The position numbers and the translations under genes are program-made. 64,000 nucleotides of DNA from Pinisolibacter aquiterrae (lineage in GTDB: Bacteria > Pseudomonadota > Alphaproteobacteria > Rhizobiales > Ancalomicrobiaceae), in the NCBI RefSeq assembly GCF_019160155.1, contig NZ_JAFNIH010000023.1, forward strand, positions 186,001-250,000, in the 5' to 3' direction. A model generated the notes under the pieces. The model worked only from the letters and a program-made list of their open reading frames with translations. It had not been told where the DNA came from and ran no database searches. This document shows positions 1 through 13,236 of this stretch, piece by piece (the stretch's first letter is position 1; each line of letters begins with the position of its first letter).

Positions 1-970
1 CCTGGCCGGCCTCGGCGTGGATCACGCCGGTCTTCACGTCGACGATGTCTTCGGCGAGATATTGGCCGATCACGTCCTCGTCGGAGACCTTGAGGGCCTT
101 CAGACCCTTCTCGGCGAGCTGACGGGCGGCGCGGGCGGTGAGCTTCTTGCCTGCCTCGAGCACCACTTCGCCGGTGTCGGCGTCGACGAGATCGGTCACG
201 GCCTTGTAGCCGCGCATGCGCGCCGCGTCGTAGGGCACGCGCCAGGACGACCCGGACCGCTCGTAGGAGAGCTTGTTGTAGAAGGTCTCGAGGATCGTCT
301 CGCCGTCCATGCCGAGGGCGAAGAGGAGCGACGACACCGGGATCTTACGGCGGCGATCGATGCGCGCGTAGACGATGTCCTTGGCGTCGAACTCGATGTC
401 GAGCCAGGAGCCGCGATAGGGGATGATGCGGGCGGCGAAGAGCAGCTTGCCGCTGGCGTGGGTCTTGCCCTTGTCGTGGTCGAAGAACACGCCCGGCGAA
501 CGGTGCATCTGAGAGACGATGACGCGCTCGGTGCCGTTGACGATGAAGGTGCCGTTGTCGGTCATGAGCGGCATGTCGCCCATGAACACGTCCTGCTCCT
601 TGATGTCCTTGACGGACTTGGCGCCGGTCTCCTCGTCGACGTCGAACACGATCAGCCGCAGCGTCACCTTGAGGGGCGCGGCGAAGGTCATGCCGCGCTG
701 GCGGCACTCGTCGACGTCGTACTTCGGCGGCTCGAACTCGTAGCGCACGAACTCGAGCAGGGCCTTGCCCTGGAAGTCGGAGATCGGGAAGACCGACCTG
801 AAGACCGACTGGAGACCCTCGTCGGGGCGGCCGCCCTTGGGTTCGTCGACCTGCAGGAACTGGTCGTAGGACGCCTTCTGGACCTCGATGAGGTTGGGCA
901 TCTCCGCCACTTCCCGGATCGAACCGAAAAACTTGCGGACTCGTCTACGACCGTTGAACGTCTGGGCCAT
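1..970 (-). CDS. rpoB: RNA polymerase beta subunit (N-terminal part)
   Basis: This is the 5' third of rpoB, cut by the left window edge; about 323 codons are visible. The product is the beta subunit of core RNA polymerase. The start is the ATG at 970, giving [16 protein letters not shown]. The conserved N-terminal lobe follows, including the stretch [16 protein letters not shown] and the segment around [16 protein letters not shown]. It is last in the visible minus-strand order rplK-rplA-rplJ-rplL-rpoB, as in most bacteria. It is preceded by a 271-base gap that holds a terminator-like hairpin, so its level is probably set partly by attenuation after rplL. Identity is essentially certain; the rifampicin-binding region lies outside the window. 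Confidence 0.98.
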   Translation of the reverse strand, partial: MAQTFNGRRRVRKFFGSIREVAEMPNLIEVQKASYDQFLQVDEPKGGRPDEGLQSVFRSVFPISDFQGKALLEFVRYEFEPPKYDVDECRQRGMTFAAPLKVTLRLIVFDVDEETGAKSVKDIKEQDVFMGDMPLMTDNGTFIVNGTERVIVSQMHRSPGVFFDHDKGKTHASGKLLFAARIIPYRGSWLDIEFDAKDIVYARIDRRRKIPVSSLLFALGMDGETILETFYNKLSYERSGSSWRVPYDAARMRGYKAVTDLVDADTGEVVLEAGKKLTARAARQLAEKGLKALKVSDEDVIGQYLAEDIVDVKTGVIHAEAGQ

Positions 971-1173
971 TGTCGTCCTCGCTCGGGTTGACCGACGGCA
1001 ATCCGGAACATCCGGGGCCGTAGCCCCTTCGGGATGCTCGGGAGCACCGTCGTCTCCCCCTTCCCATGAACTTCCCACCGCGTCGTCCGATCACACGCTG
1101 CTCGTGCAGATCGCCAGAAGACACGATTCTCGGGGTCTCGGCACGGTCGGAACCAGAGGTTCCTTCAGCGCCG

Positions 1174-1205
1174 AAAATCCCGGGCCGCGAAACTGCGACC
1201 CGGGA
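1174..1205 (-). terminator. Attenuator-like hairpin between rplL and rpoB
   Basis: A perfect 7-bp inverted repeat (TCCCGGG at 1178-1184, CCCGGGA at 1199-1205) has an inner CGC/GCG pairing. Read on the minus strand the stem is followed at once by TTTTCGG. It starts 36 bases after the rplL stop and ends about 200 bases before rpoB. This is the form of an intrinsic terminator. In E. coli a partial terminator at the same place lowers rpoBC relative to the ribosomal genes, so the same role is inferred here. Confidence 0.65.
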
Positions 1206-1241
1206 CCTGTCGTGCGACGCGGGCGATGGGCCCGCGTCGGA

Positions 1242-1619
<378 letters not shown>

Positions 1620-1670
1620 TGTTCACTTCCTTCGAAAGGTTCGTACGGTACGTTGTGATGCGAAGACGGC

Positions 1671-2189
1671 TCACGCCGCCTGGTCCTTGTCGGCACGCGC
1701 CTGAATGACGCGAGCGAGCGCACCGGAGGGGGCGGCCAGAACCGACGCCAGCTTGGAAGCCGGCTGGTTGATGACGCCCGCGATCTTGGCGCGGAGCTCC
1801 TCGAGCGACGGCAGATCGGCGAGCGCCTTGACGCCGGCGGCGTCGAGGGACTGCTTGCCGAGACCACCACCAAGGATGACGAACTTGTCGTTCCCCTTGG
1901 CGAATTCCGCCGCGACCTTGGGGGCGGCGACCGGATCCTTCGCAGAAAGGATCACGGTCGGGCCCTTGAACAGGTCCGACATGTGCTCGAGTTCGGTGCC
2001 GACGAGAGCCAGCTTGGCGAGGCGGTTCTTCGCGACCTTGACGGTGCCACCCGCGGCGCGAACCTTGCTCCGAAGAGCAGACATGTTCGCCACGGTGAGC
2101 CCCGCGTACTTCGCGACCACAACGGATCCAGTCGTCTTGAACTGGACGTTGAGGGACGCGACGAGTTCGCGCTTTTCCGCTCTTTCCAC
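1671..2189 (-). CDS. rplJ: 50S ribosomal protein L10
   Basis: A 172-residue L10, the base of the ribosomal stalk that carries L7/L12. The start [14 protein letters not shown] is encoded by GTG at 2189; this matches the usual start of alphaproteobacterial L10. Conserved features include the [18 protein letters not shown] segment and [12 protein letters not shown], with the C-terminal helix that binds L12 after residue 140. A 383-base non-coding stretch precedes it, which is long for this operon and is where L10 (with L12) represses its own mRNA in many bacteria. Confidence 0.97.
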   Translation of the reverse strand: MERAEKRELVASLNVQFKTTGSVVVAKYAGLTVANMSALRSKVRAAGGTVKVAKNRLAKLALVGTELEHMSDLFKGPTVILSAKDPVAAPKVAAEFAKGNDKFVILGGGLGKQSLDAAGVKALADLPSLEELRAKIAGVINQPASKLASVLAAPSGALARVIQARADKDQAA

Positions 2190-2530
2190 GACAGCCTCAT
2201 TTGCCTTTGACCTCTTCGAACCGGAGTTCGGCGAGGCCGGTTTCAGGGGGCGCCACCGGACGAGCCGGAGACGCCGATCTTCCTGTCCCCTTCGCCCTCA
2301 CGCTCGCGCGGAGGCCAAAGGTCGAACGGTCCGAACCGTCTCGAAGGAGCGAGGTCGAACCCTCCACCCTCGAAATTGGTTTCATCCCGCCTCGTACGGG
2401 CCCCTCGAATCGCACTCGAGTTCGACGAATTAAGCCGTCCGGCGTGAGCCTTCGGGCACCCGTAGTCTCGGACAGAGCCCCTTCGGAAGATCCGAGGGGG
2501 CGGTCCTCCCCGATTGCTCGGAGAAGACAT
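2190..2530 (-). promoter_or_regulatory. rplJ leader region, probable L10 autoregulatory leader
   Basis: No gene fits in the 383 bases between rplA and rplJ. On the minus strand the part complementary to 2400-2480 reads TGTCCGAGACTACGGGTG, then several short stems, then a CTTAAT tract. This resembles, from memory, the L10-L12 binding leader seen before rplJ in alphaproteobacteria. The length and place fit, but a covariance-model search was not possible. The region may also hold a second promoter for rplJL-rpoBC. Confidence 0.5.
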
Positions 2531-2532
2531 CG

Positions 2533-2558
2533 CCCGCCGATCATCGAGGATCGGCGGG
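2533..2558 (-). terminator. 10-bp perfect hairpin after rplA
   Basis: CCCGCCGATC (2533-2542) and GATCGGCGGG (2549-2558) form a perfect stem with a six-base loop, 14 bases after the rplA stop. On the minus strand it is followed by CGATGTCTTCTCC, which is only weakly T-rich. It may be a partial terminator, an mRNA 3'-end protector, or the first element of the rplJ leader. Confidence 0.45.
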
Positions 2559-2572
2559 TGAATTCATACGCC

Positions 2573-3274
2573 TCAGGAGGCGGTGGCGACCGACGACGGA
2601 TCGACCTTGAGGCCGGGGCCCATGGTCGAGGACACCGCGACGCGCTGGACGTAGGTGCCCTTGGCGCCGGTCGGCTTGGCCTTGTGCACCGCTTCCGCGA
2701 AGGCGACGATGTTCTGGACCAGAGCCTCGGCCGTGAAGGAGGCCTTGCCGACGCCGGCGTGGACGATGCCCGCCTTCTCGGCACGGAACTCCACGGCGCC
2801 ACCCTTGGCGTCGCCGACGGCCTTGGTGACGTCCATGGTCACGGTGCCGACCTTCGGGTTCGGCATCAGGCCACGCGGGCCGAGCACCTTGCCGAGACGG
2901 CCGACCAGCGGCATCAGGTCCGGGGTGGCGATGCAGCGATCGAAGTCGATCTTGCCGCCCTGGATCTCGGCGAGCAGGTCCTCGGCACCGACGATGTCGG
3001 CGCCGGCGGCCTTGGCCTCGTCGGCCTTGGCGCCGCGCGCGAAGACCGCGACGCGGACCGAACGGCCGGTGCCGTTGGGCAGGTTGCAGACGCCACGGAC
3101 CATCTGGTCGGCGTGACGCGGATCGACGCCGAGGTTCATCGAGATCTCGATGGTCTCGTCGAACTTGGCGGTGGCCCGCTCCTTCAGCATGGCCACCGCT
3201 TCGGTGAGCGCATAGAGCTTGGTCGGGTCGATGCCCTCACGGGACTTGGCGACGCGCTTGGCGATCTTCGGCAT
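2573..3274 (-). CDS. rplA: 50S ribosomal protein L1
   Basis: A 233-residue L1, which shapes the mobile L1 stalk that releases E-site tRNA. The start is the ATG at 3274 ([14 protein letters not shown]), four bases after the rplK stop; an in-frame upstream codon at 3292 would overlap rplK and is not needed. Conserved motifs include the [20 protein letters not shown] strand and the [16 protein letters not shown] signature. In well-studied bacteria L1 represses the rplKA mRNA, so the pair is probably autoregulated. Confidence 0.97.
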   Translation of the reverse strand: MPKIAKRVAKSREGIDPTKLYALTEAVAMLKERATAKFDETIEISMNLGVDPRHADQMVRGVCNLPNGTGRSVRVAVFARGAKADEAKAAGADIVGAEDLLAEIQGGKIDFDRCIATPDLMPLVGRLGKVLGPRGLMPNPKVGTVTMDVTKAVGDAKGGAVEFRAEKAGIVHAGVGKASFTAEALVQNIVAFAEAVHKAKPTGAKGTYVQRVAVSSTMGPGLKVDPSSVATAS

Positions 3275-3278
3275 CGTC

Positions 3279-3725
3279 TCACTCCACCACACGAAGGCCC
3301 ATGGACCGCGCCGTGCCCTCGATCATGCGGGAAGCCGCCTCGAGGTCGTTGGCGTTGAGGTCCTTCATCTTCTTGGTCGCGATCTCCTGGATCTGAGCCT
3401 GGGAGACCTCGCCGACGAAGGTGCGACCCGGCAGCTTGGAGCCGGAGCCGGGCTTCTTCTTGGTGTCGAGCTTGGCCGCCTGCTTCAGGAAGAAGCTCGC
3501 CGGCGGGGTCTTGAACTCGAACGAGAAGCTCTTGTCGGTGAAATAGGTGATCACCACCGGGGTCGGCTGACCCTTCGGCATTTCCGCGGTCTTCGAGTTG
3601 AAGTCCTTGCAGAACTGCATGATGTTCAGACCGCGCTGACCGAGCGCGGGGCCGATCGGCGGCGACGGATTGGCAGAACCCGCCGGCACCTGGAGCTTGA
3701 TGTAGCCCTGTACCTTCTTCGCCAT
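3279..3725 (-). CDS. rplK: 50S ribosomal protein L11
   Basis: A 148-residue L11 with the usual two domains: an N-terminal domain with the proline-rich segment [20 protein letters not shown] (residues 20-40) and a C-terminal RNA-binding domain ending near [21 protein letters not shown]. It forms the GTPase-associated centre with 23S rRNA and L10. It lies four bases upstream of rplA. The 248-base gap to nusG contains hairpins, for example GTCCGAG/CTCGGAC at 3897-3916, that may belong to the leader controlled by L1. Confidence 0.98.
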   Translation of the reverse strand: MAKKVQGYIKLQVPAGSANPSPPIGPALGQRGLNIMQFCKDFNSKTAEMPKGQPTPVVITYFTDKSFSFEFKTPPASFFLKQAAKLDTKKKPGSGSKLPGRTFVGEVSQAQIQEIATKKMKDLNANDLEAASRMIEGTARSMGLRVVE

Positions 3726-3973
3726 TGAATGGCTCCTTCATTACGGTCGATACCGCCTCGGCATCGACCCGCCGGAGATGGCGGTCGGGTTCCGATCGGC
3801 GTCTGGCGACGACCCCGGAGAACCTCCCGCCCGTCCGAGAGCCGCTCGCGCGACCGCCCCGGACTTCTTCGCCGACCTCCGCGGAGGCCGACACACGTCC
3901 GAGAGACCCCTCGGACGGAACGAGACCACCCCCGGCCACGGCGTGGCGGAGGCGGTCACGAAACGCGCTGTCG

Positions 3974-4504
3974 TCAGATCTTCTCGACCTGACCGTATTC
4001 CAGATCGACCGGGGTCGCACGGCCGAAGATCGACACCGCGACCTTGAGACGCGACCGCTCCTCGTCGACCTCCTCGACGACACCGTTGAAGGAGGCGAAC
4101 GGACCGTCCGAGACCTTCACGTTCTCGCCGACCTCGAAGGTGACCGACGGCTTCGGGCGCTCCACGCCCTCCTGCACCTGCTGCAGGATCCGGAGCGCCT
4201 CCGATTCCTGGATCGGCATCGGCTTGTTGTCGGAGCCGAGGAAGCCCGTCACCTTCGGCGTGTTCTTGATCAGGTGGAAGACCTGGTCGGTCAGTTCCGC
4301 CTTCACCAGGACGTAGCCGGGGAAGAACTTGCGCTCGGTGTCGACCTTGCGGCCGCGACGCACTTCCGTGACCTTCTCGGTCGGAACCAGGATCTGCTCG
4401 AACATCTCGGAGAGGCCGTTCTGAGCGGCACGCTCACGAATCGATTCGGCGACCTTGTTCTCGAAGTTCGAATAGGCGTGAACGATGTACCAACGCATGG
4501 CCAT
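3974..4504 (-). CDS. nusG: Transcription termination/antitermination protein NusG
   Basis: A 176-residue NusG. The N-terminal NGN domain starts MAMRWYIVHAYSNFENKVAE and contains KFFPGYVLVKAEL. The C-terminal KOW domain follows (VKVSDGPFASFNGVVEEVD) and can contact Rho or ribosomal protein S10. The start is the ATG at 4504; the second ATG at 4498 (MRWYIV) is equally plausible. It follows secE by 20 bases, the near-universal secE-nusG pair. The protein couples transcription to translation and assists Rho. Confidence 0.97.
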   Translation of the reverse strand: MAMRWYIVHAYSNFENKVAESIRERAAQNGLSEMFEQILVPTEKVTEVRRGRKVDTERKFFPGYVLVKAELTDQVFHLIKNTPKVTGFLGSDNKPMPIQESEALRILQQVQEGVERPKPSVTFEVGENVKVSDGPFASFNGVVEEVDEERSRLKVAVSIFGRATPVDLEYGQVEKI

Positions 4505-4524
4505 GGATCGATCCCCCTCCGCCG

Positions 4525-4722
4525 TCATCGACCGAGCCCGAGCAGGAAGCCGACGCCCCAGCCCATGATCTGATCGGCCAGCAGGAAGAACAGGGCAGCG
4601 AGGAACGCCATCACCACGACCATCAAGGTCGTGATGCCGGTCTCGTTGCGCGAGGGCCAAGAGACCTTGGAGACCTCGTCACGCACCTGCTGCAGAAAGT
4701 TGAAAGGATTGGTCTTGGCCAT
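4525..4722 (-). CDS. secE: Preprotein translocase subunit SecE
   Basis: A 65-residue single-span SecE, the short form common in bacteria other than enterics. An amphipathic cytoplasmic helix (NPFNFLQQVRDEVSKVSWPS) carries the diagnostic KVSWPS motif. One membrane segment follows (about residues 31-50, rich in V, A, L and F). It clamps SecY in the protein-conducting channel. It lies between tRNA-Trp and nusG in the expected order. Confidence 0.96.
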   Translation of the reverse strand: MAKTNPFNFLQQVRDEVSKVSWPSRNETGITTLMVVVMAFLAALFFLLADQIMGWGVGFLLGLGR

Positions 4723-4824
4723 CCGCCGCTCACGACAGGCGGGCGCGGGAGGGAGACCCCTCGCGCGCCTCGCTGGGAAGTTCTACCTAGTGCTCAATGC
4801 GGACGATCTCAAGCGAAAAACGAC

Positions 4825-4900
4825 TGGCAGGGGCAGTAGGACTCGAACCTACGACCCTCGGTTTTGGAGACCGATGCTCTACCAACTGAGCTATACCCCT
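4825..4900 (-). tRNA. trnW: tRNA-Trp (CCA)
   Basis: A 76-nt cloverleaf on the minus strand. The 7-bp acceptor stem AGGGGTA/TGCCCCT includes a T-G pair, the anticodon loop is CTCCAAA (anticodon CCA), the T arm contains GGTTCGAGTCC, and the 3' CCA is encoded. It lies between tuf and secE, the usual place in alphaproteobacteria. Confidence 0.98.
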
Positions 4901-5003
4901 ATAGGCACAGTCGAATTTCGGCTTTCGCCGCTCTCCCGTCACAGCCCCTCGAAAGGGACCGTGACGAAAATGTTATCCACAGGGTATCCCCCGCGAGCCG
5001 TAC

Positions 5004-5025
5004 TCGCCCGCCCGAAGGCGGGCGA
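5004..5025 (-). terminator. UUCG-tetraloop hairpin after tuf
   Basis: A perfect 9-bp stem (TCGCCCGCC / GGCGGGCGA) closes on a TTCG tetraloop when read on the minus strand, nine bases past the tuf stop. There is no clear T tract afterwards. It is probably a terminator or processing signal that separates tuf from tRNA-Trp-secE-nusG. Confidence 0.6.
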
Positions 5026-5033
5026 TTCGATCA

Positions 5034-6224
<1,191 letters not shown>

Positions 6225-6481
6225 TTCAGTGTTCCTTGCCTTCGGAGGCGAGAGCCCTTGGACCGACGGGTGGACATGTAGCCCCGCTCCCGCGCCGGCA
6301 ACGTCCGAGTTGGGCGGTTCGATAGGGGTTTTCGCGGCCGGGTTCAAGTCTCTTTTTTCAGTCTTCCCACGGAACTCGACCACATGGGGGTTCGAACGCG
6401 GCACCGCAAGGGGCGCACTCGTGCCGGTCCCGACGGGCGACGGGCCCCCGAGAGGACGAGAAGATCGAATCGGTCGGAGGG

Positions 6482-6555
6482 TGGAGCGGGTAGCGGGAAT
6501 CGAACCCGCGTATTCAGCTTGGAAGGCTGCTGCTCTACCATTGAGCTATACCCGC
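6482..6555 (-). tRNA. trnG: tRNA-Gly (TCC)
   Basis: A 74-nt cloverleaf. The acceptor stem GCGGGTA pairs with TACCCGC, the anticodon loop is CTTCCAA (anticodon TCC), the T arm contains GGGTTCGATTCCC, and the 3' CCA is encoded. It lies 257 bases upstream of tuf and 39 bases after tRNA-Tyr, so the two are probably cut from one precursor. Confidence 0.98.
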
Positions 6556-6594
6556 ACGCTTCGGCCGTTCGCGCCGTCGCCTCCGGGTCGAAGG

Positions 6595-6679
6595 TGGTGG
6601 GGGAAGTAGGACTCGAACCTACGAAGGCTTAGCCAGCGGATTTACAGTCCGCCCCCTTTGCCGCTCGGGACATTCCCCC
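6595..6679 (-). tRNA. trnY: tRNA-Tyr (GTA)
   Basis: An 85-nt class II tRNA with a long variable arm, acceptor GGGGGAA/TTCCCCC, anticodon loop CTGTAAA (anticodon GTA) and encoded 3' CCA. It is the first gene of the tRNA-Tyr/tRNA-Gly/tuf transcript and lies about 78 bases after the predicted transcription start. Confidence 0.98.
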
Positions 6680-6763
6680 ACACTTCGAACGCACCCGTCG
6701 CCGGGCCGGACGAACCGACGTCTCCGTGTCTCGCTCGAGGCGCGGAGAGCCGTTGCGGGCGCC

Positions 6764-6792
6764 GTTATGGCGAGACCGATCCCACCTGTCAA
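6764..6792 (-). promoter_or_regulatory. Probable sigma-70 promoter of the tRNA-Tyr/tRNA-Gly/tuf operon
   Basis: On the minus strand a perfect -35 box TTGACA (6792-6787) is followed by a 17-base spacer and CATAAC (6769-6764) as the -10 box. It points at tRNA-Tyr with a short untranslated lead. Consensus quality and place fit a strong housekeeping promoter. Confidence 0.7.
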
Positions 6793-6930
6793 CGGGCCTC
6801 TCGCGTCTTTTCACCGGCGAAACGGCACGACCTCCGACGGCGACCCGGACGCGGCCGCCTCCTCGGCCGTTGCGCCCGCCCCGCGAAAGCTGCAAAAGGA
6901 GCGTCGCCCTCGCCTTTCGGAGCCCTCCCC

Positions 6931-7749
6931 ATGACCGATGCCGATCGTCCGCGCGCCACCGCGAAAGCCGGACGCCATCCCACCCGCCCGCCGGTGGTGC
7001 AGCGTCGTCACGGACGTGCCGGTTCGGGCGCGCCGGAGGGCCGGGTCTTCCTCTACGGTCTCCACACGGTCGAGGTGGCGCTCGCCAATCCGCGCCGGGT
7101 GATCCACGCGATCTACGTGACGCGCAACGCGCTGGCGCGGCTCGAGGAGCGCAACGTCGTCTTCCCCGTGCCACCGCAGCAGGTCGAGCCGCGCTGGATC
7201 GACGCACGCGTCGGCGAGGACGCGGTGCATCAGGGTGTGCTGGTGGAGACGCGCCCGCTGGAGCCGGTCGAGCTGACCGACCTCGGCCGTGCCAAATTGA
7301 TTCTCGCGCTCGATCAGGTCACCGACCCGCACAACGTCGGGGCGATCATGCGCTCGGCGGTGGCGCTCGGGGCCGACGCGCTCCTGACCCCCACCCGCCA
7401 CAGCGCCACCGAGACCGGCGTGCTCGCCAAGGCGGCCTCGGGCGCCGTCGACCTCATCACCCACATCGAGGTGGTCAATCTGGCGCGCGCGTTGACGACG
7501 CTGCGGGGCGAGGGCTTCACCGTGATCGGGCTCGACAGCGAGGGGCCGGCGACGCTCGAGGACACGGAGGCGGGCAAGCGCACGGTGCTGGTGCTCGGGG
7601 CCGAGGGCAAGGGCCTGCGCCCGGTGACGCGCGAGGCGTGCGACGCGCTCGCCCGCATCGACGTGCCCGGCGCGATCAAATCGCTCAACGTCTCCAACGC
7701 GGCGGTGCTGTCGCTCTACGTGGTCGGGCGCAAGCACGCCGGCGCCTGA
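6931..7749 (+). CDS. rlmB: 23S rRNA (guanosine-2'-O-)-methyltransferase, RlmB/TrmH family
   Basis: A 272-residue SPOUT methyltransferase. Residues 38-110 form the substrate-binding domain (FLYGLHTVEVAL). The three SPOUT motifs are at 128-142 (DQVTDPHNVGAIMRS), 221-231 (VLGAEGKGLRP) and 244-260 (IDVPGAIKSLNVSNAAV), which build the trefoil knot that binds SAM. The likely target is G2251 of 23S rRNA. The first 35 residues are basic and low-complexity, as in other alphaproteobacterial members. The start is the ATG at 6931. The gene is divergent from the tuf operon; tRNA-Thr follows on the same strand. Confidence 0.93.
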   Translation: MTDADRPRATAKAGRHPTRPPVVQRRHGRAGSGAPEGRVFLYGLHTVEVALANPRRVIHAIYVTRNALARLEERNVVFPVPPQQVEPRWIDARVGEDAVHQGVLVETRPLEPVELTDLGRAKLILALDQVTDPHNVGAIMRSAVALGADALLTPTRHSATETGVLAKAASGAVDLITHIEVVNLARALTTLRGEGFTVIGLDSEGPATLEDTEAGKRTVLVLGAEGKGLRPVTREACDALARIDVPGAIKSLNVSNAAVLSLYVVGRKHAGA

Positions 7750-7778
7750 GCCGGGAGAGGCGAGAGCCTCGACGGCTC
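7748..7778 (+). terminator. Two-part hairpin at the rlmB 3' end
   Basis: GAGCCG (7748-7753) pairs with CGGCTC (7773-7778) outside an inner GAGGC/GCCTC stem with a GAGA loop. It overlaps the rlmB stop. No T tract follows, so it may be only a 3'-end stabiliser. Confidence 0.35.
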
Positions 7779-7840
7779 GACCCACGCGAGTCGGAGGCCG
7801 GCTTTTCGTGGCGCGCCGAGCATGGTATCTCCCGCCCGTC

Positions 7841-7915
<75 letters not shown>

Positions 7916-8032
7916 TCCTTCTCGACGTTCCAACGCCCTCGCCGTCTCGCGCGGCCGCAATCTCGGTCGCCGGACCGATCGATTCGGCCACCCCACATGG
8001 CCGGTCGATCGGGTCCCGATCCGGCCCTGCCC

Positions 8033-10603
<2,571 letters not shown>

Positions 10604-10800
10604 GGACACGGATCCTCCGACGAGACGGTGCCTACCCGAGGTAGGGTGTCGGAGCGCGCGCGTCCATCCGTAATCCGACGAGGCGAGCCGAGACGCACAC
10701 GGCACACCGGCGACGGCGCGAGAATCAGTCGTGGGTTGCCGTTCGCGTTAATCGCCCATTGGGGTTTCTCGCCGATGGTGGGCGCGAGACCATCCTATTC

Positions 10801-13236
10801 ATGGGCCGAGACGTGCCTGAAGCGAAGCAGGACGACCGCACACGCAGGGATCCGAGACGACTGTGGCGTGCCCTGTTCGGCTCGAAACCCGCGGATCAGA
10901 CGATCGACGAAGAGACGGCGCGCCGCATTCGCGGCGAGCAGGTCTCTGCGATCGTCGAACTCACCCCGATGTCGGCCGCCGCCAACGTGGCGAACGCGGT
11001 CATCATCCTCCTGGTGTTCCACGATCGGGCCTCCCTGCCCTTCCTGCTGTTCTGGTTCGGCGCGCTCGTGTGTTTCGTCGCCGTGGCGATGCGCAATTGG
11101 CTGAAGTCGCGCGGGCGCACCATCGAGACGGCCTCGCCGCGCGCCCTGCGGCTGACCACGTTCAACGCGGCGATCCTGGCGCTGTCGTGGTCGGTGGCGC
11201 CGATGGTGCTCATTCCCGGCGCCGACACGTTCCATCAGCTCGTACTGCAGATCCTGCTCGCCGGCATGACCGCCGGCGGCGCCTTCGGCCTGGCGACGGT
11301 GCCGGTCGCGGCGATCGGCTACGTCTGGATCCTGATCGGCGCCAGTCTCATCGGCATGATGATGGCGAACACCACCGAGGATTCGTTCGCGCGGATCGTC
11401 GTGATCGCGATGTGGGTGCTCTACGGCATCTACCTCTCGCGCAACATCCACATTCATGCCGCCCGCTTCATCGAGAACGCCCGCAACCGCGCCGAGCTGA
11501 CCGAGAAGAGCGAGGTGATCGGCCTCCTCCTCAACGACTTCCACGAACACGGCAGCGACTGGCTGTGGGAGACCGACATGCTCGGCCGGATCGTCGAGCC
11601 GTCGCGGCGCTTCTGCGAGGTGGCGGGGCGCAGCGCGGACGAGTTGGCGGGAATGCCGCTGCGCGCCCTCCTCTCCGCCTCCGACGCGCACGAGGTCGAC
11701 GACCTGCTCGACGCGATGGAGTGGTACGAGACCTTCCGCGACCACGTTCTCGATCTCGACGTCTGCGGCGAGCGGCGCAGCTGGAGCGTCACCGGCCGGC
11801 CGATCTTCCGCGCCAACGGCGCCTTCAACGGCTATCACGGCGTCGCCTCGGACGTGACGGAACGGCGAGCGGCGCAGGCGCGGGTCGCCTTCCTCGCCGA
11901 GACCGACCCGGTCACCCGCCTCGTCAATCGGTCGAAATTCGCCTCCGAGCTCGAGGCCTCGCTCAAGAACGACCACGGCGCGAGCCGGGTGACGTTGTTC
12001 TGCATCGATCTCGATCGCTTCAAGTCGGTCAACGACACCATGGGCCATCCGGTCGGCGACGCGCTGCTCGCCGAGGTCGGGCGGCGGCTGACGAGCTGCG
12101 TCGGCTCGAACTGGATCGTGGCGCGAATCGGCGGCGACGAGTTCGCCCTGCTCCATCCCGGCAGCGCTCGTCCCGATCTCGCCAGCGACATCGCCCAGCG
12201 GATCCTCGCCACCTTCGATCAGCCCTTCACCCTCGACGGCGCCGACTTCACCATCGGCGCCTCGCTCGGCATCGCCATCGCCCCCGACGACGGCGAGACC
12301 CCGGCCGATCTGATGAAGAGCGCGGATCTCGCACTCTATCGGGCCAAGGAGGAGGGGCGCGACACGTTCCGCTTCTTCGAACCCGGCATGGAGGAGCGCG
12401 CCGCCCGGCGGCGCCGGCTCGAGCAGGGTCTGCGCGCGGCGCTCGATACCGATCAGCTCTATCTCGTCTATCAACCGATCGTCGATCTCTCCTCAAACCG
12501 CGTCTGCGGCTTCGAGACCCTGGTGCGCTGGACCTCGCCGGAGTTCGGCGTGGTGTCGCCGGGCGAGTTCATTCCGATCGCCGAGGAGTGCAAGCTGATC
12601 GTGCCGCTCGGCGAATGGATCCTGCGATCGGCGATGCGGGAGGCGGCGTCGTGGCCGCGCGACACGCGGGTTTCGATCAACCTGTCGCCGGTGCAGTTCC
12701 GCAGCCGGCGCCTGCTCGCGGTGATCGTCGACGCGCTGGCGGAGAGCGGGCTGACGCCCAACCGGCTCCAGGTGGAGATCACCGAGACGACGCTGCTCGA
12801 CGCCGGCGAGAGCACGCTCGCGATCCTGCGCGATCTGCGCGTGCTCGGGGTGCGCGTCGCCCTCGACGACTTCGGCACCGGCTATTCGAGCCTCAACTAC
12901 CTGCGCAAATTCCCCTTCGACAAGGTCAAGATCGACAAGAGCTTCGTCGACGACATCGCCGCCAACCCGCAGAGCCGGGCGATCGTGCGGGCGATCCTCG
13001 AACTGACCGCGGCGCTCGGCATGACCACCGTCGCCGAAGGGGTGGAGACGCTGTCGCAGCTCTTCGAACTGCGCGCGCTCGGCTGCGACGAGGTGCAGGG
13101 CTACGTCGTCTCGGCGGCGATCGGGGCGGCGTCGGTGCCCGACTATCTCGGCTTCGATCTCGGCTCGGTCACCGGCGATCTGGTCGAGCCGTCCGACATC
13201 GAACTGATCGACGGTGCGTCTCAGTCGGCCGCCTGA
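10801..13236 (+). CDS. Membrane-bound PAS-GGDEF-EAL cyclic-di-GMP protein
   Basis: An 811-residue bifunctional c-di-GMP enzyme. Six hydrophobic segments lie between about 58 and 215 (a MASE-like sensor), then a PAS domain (about 245-360). The GGDEF domain (about 365-530) has an intact GGDEF at 444-448 but no obvious RxxD inhibitory site. The EAL domain (about 540-790) has the signature as ETL (572-574) with its glutamate kept, and intact DDFGTGYSS (689-697) and EGVE (746-749). Both cyclase and phosphodiesterase activity are therefore possible. The start is placed at the ATG 10801; a TTG 14 codons upstream is the alternative, and neither has a clear ribosome-binding site. The 3' end overlaps the facing membrane-protein gene by 16 bases. 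Confidence 0.9.
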   Translation: MGRDVPEAKQDDRTRRDPRRLWRALFGSKPADQTIDEETARRIRGEQVSAIVELTPMSAAANVANAVIILLVFHDRASLPFLLFWFGALVCFVAVAMRNWLKSRGRTIETASPRALRLTTFNAAILALSWSVAPMVLIPGADTFHQLVLQILLAGMTAGGAFGLATVPVAAIGYVWILIGASLIGMMMANTTEDSFARIVVIAMWVLYGIYLSRNIHIHAARFIENARNRAELTEKSEVIGLLLNDFHEHGSDWLWETDMLGRIVEPSRRFCEVAGRSADELAGMPLRALLSASDAHEVDDLLDAMEWYETFRDHVLDLDVCGERRSWSVTGRPIFRANGAFNGYHGVASDVTERRAAQARVAFLAETDPVTRLVNRSKFASELEASLKNDHGASRVTLFCIDLDRFKSVNDTMGHPVGDALLAEVGRRLTSCVGSNWIVARIGGDEFALLHPGSARPDLASDIAQRILATFDQPFTLDGADFTIGASLGIAIAPDDGETPADLMKSADLALYRAKEEGRDTFRFFEPGMEERAARRRRLEQGLRAALDTDQLYLVYQPIVDLSSNRVCGFETLVRWTSPEFGVVSPGEFIPIAEECKLIVPLGEWILRSAMREAASWPRDTRVSINLSPVQFRSRRLLAVIVDALAESGLTPNRLQVEITETTLLDAGESTLAILRDLRVLGVRVALDDFGTGYSSLNYLRKFPFDKVKIDKSFVDDIAANPQSRAIVRAILELTAALGMTTVAEGVETLSQLFELRALGCDEVQGYVVSAAIGAASVPDYLGFDLGSVTGDLVEPSDIELIDGASQSAA

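Noticed and set aside
17-991. A 324-codon plus-strand frame opposite rpoB.
   Set aside because: It is the antisense shadow of conserved rpoB codons.
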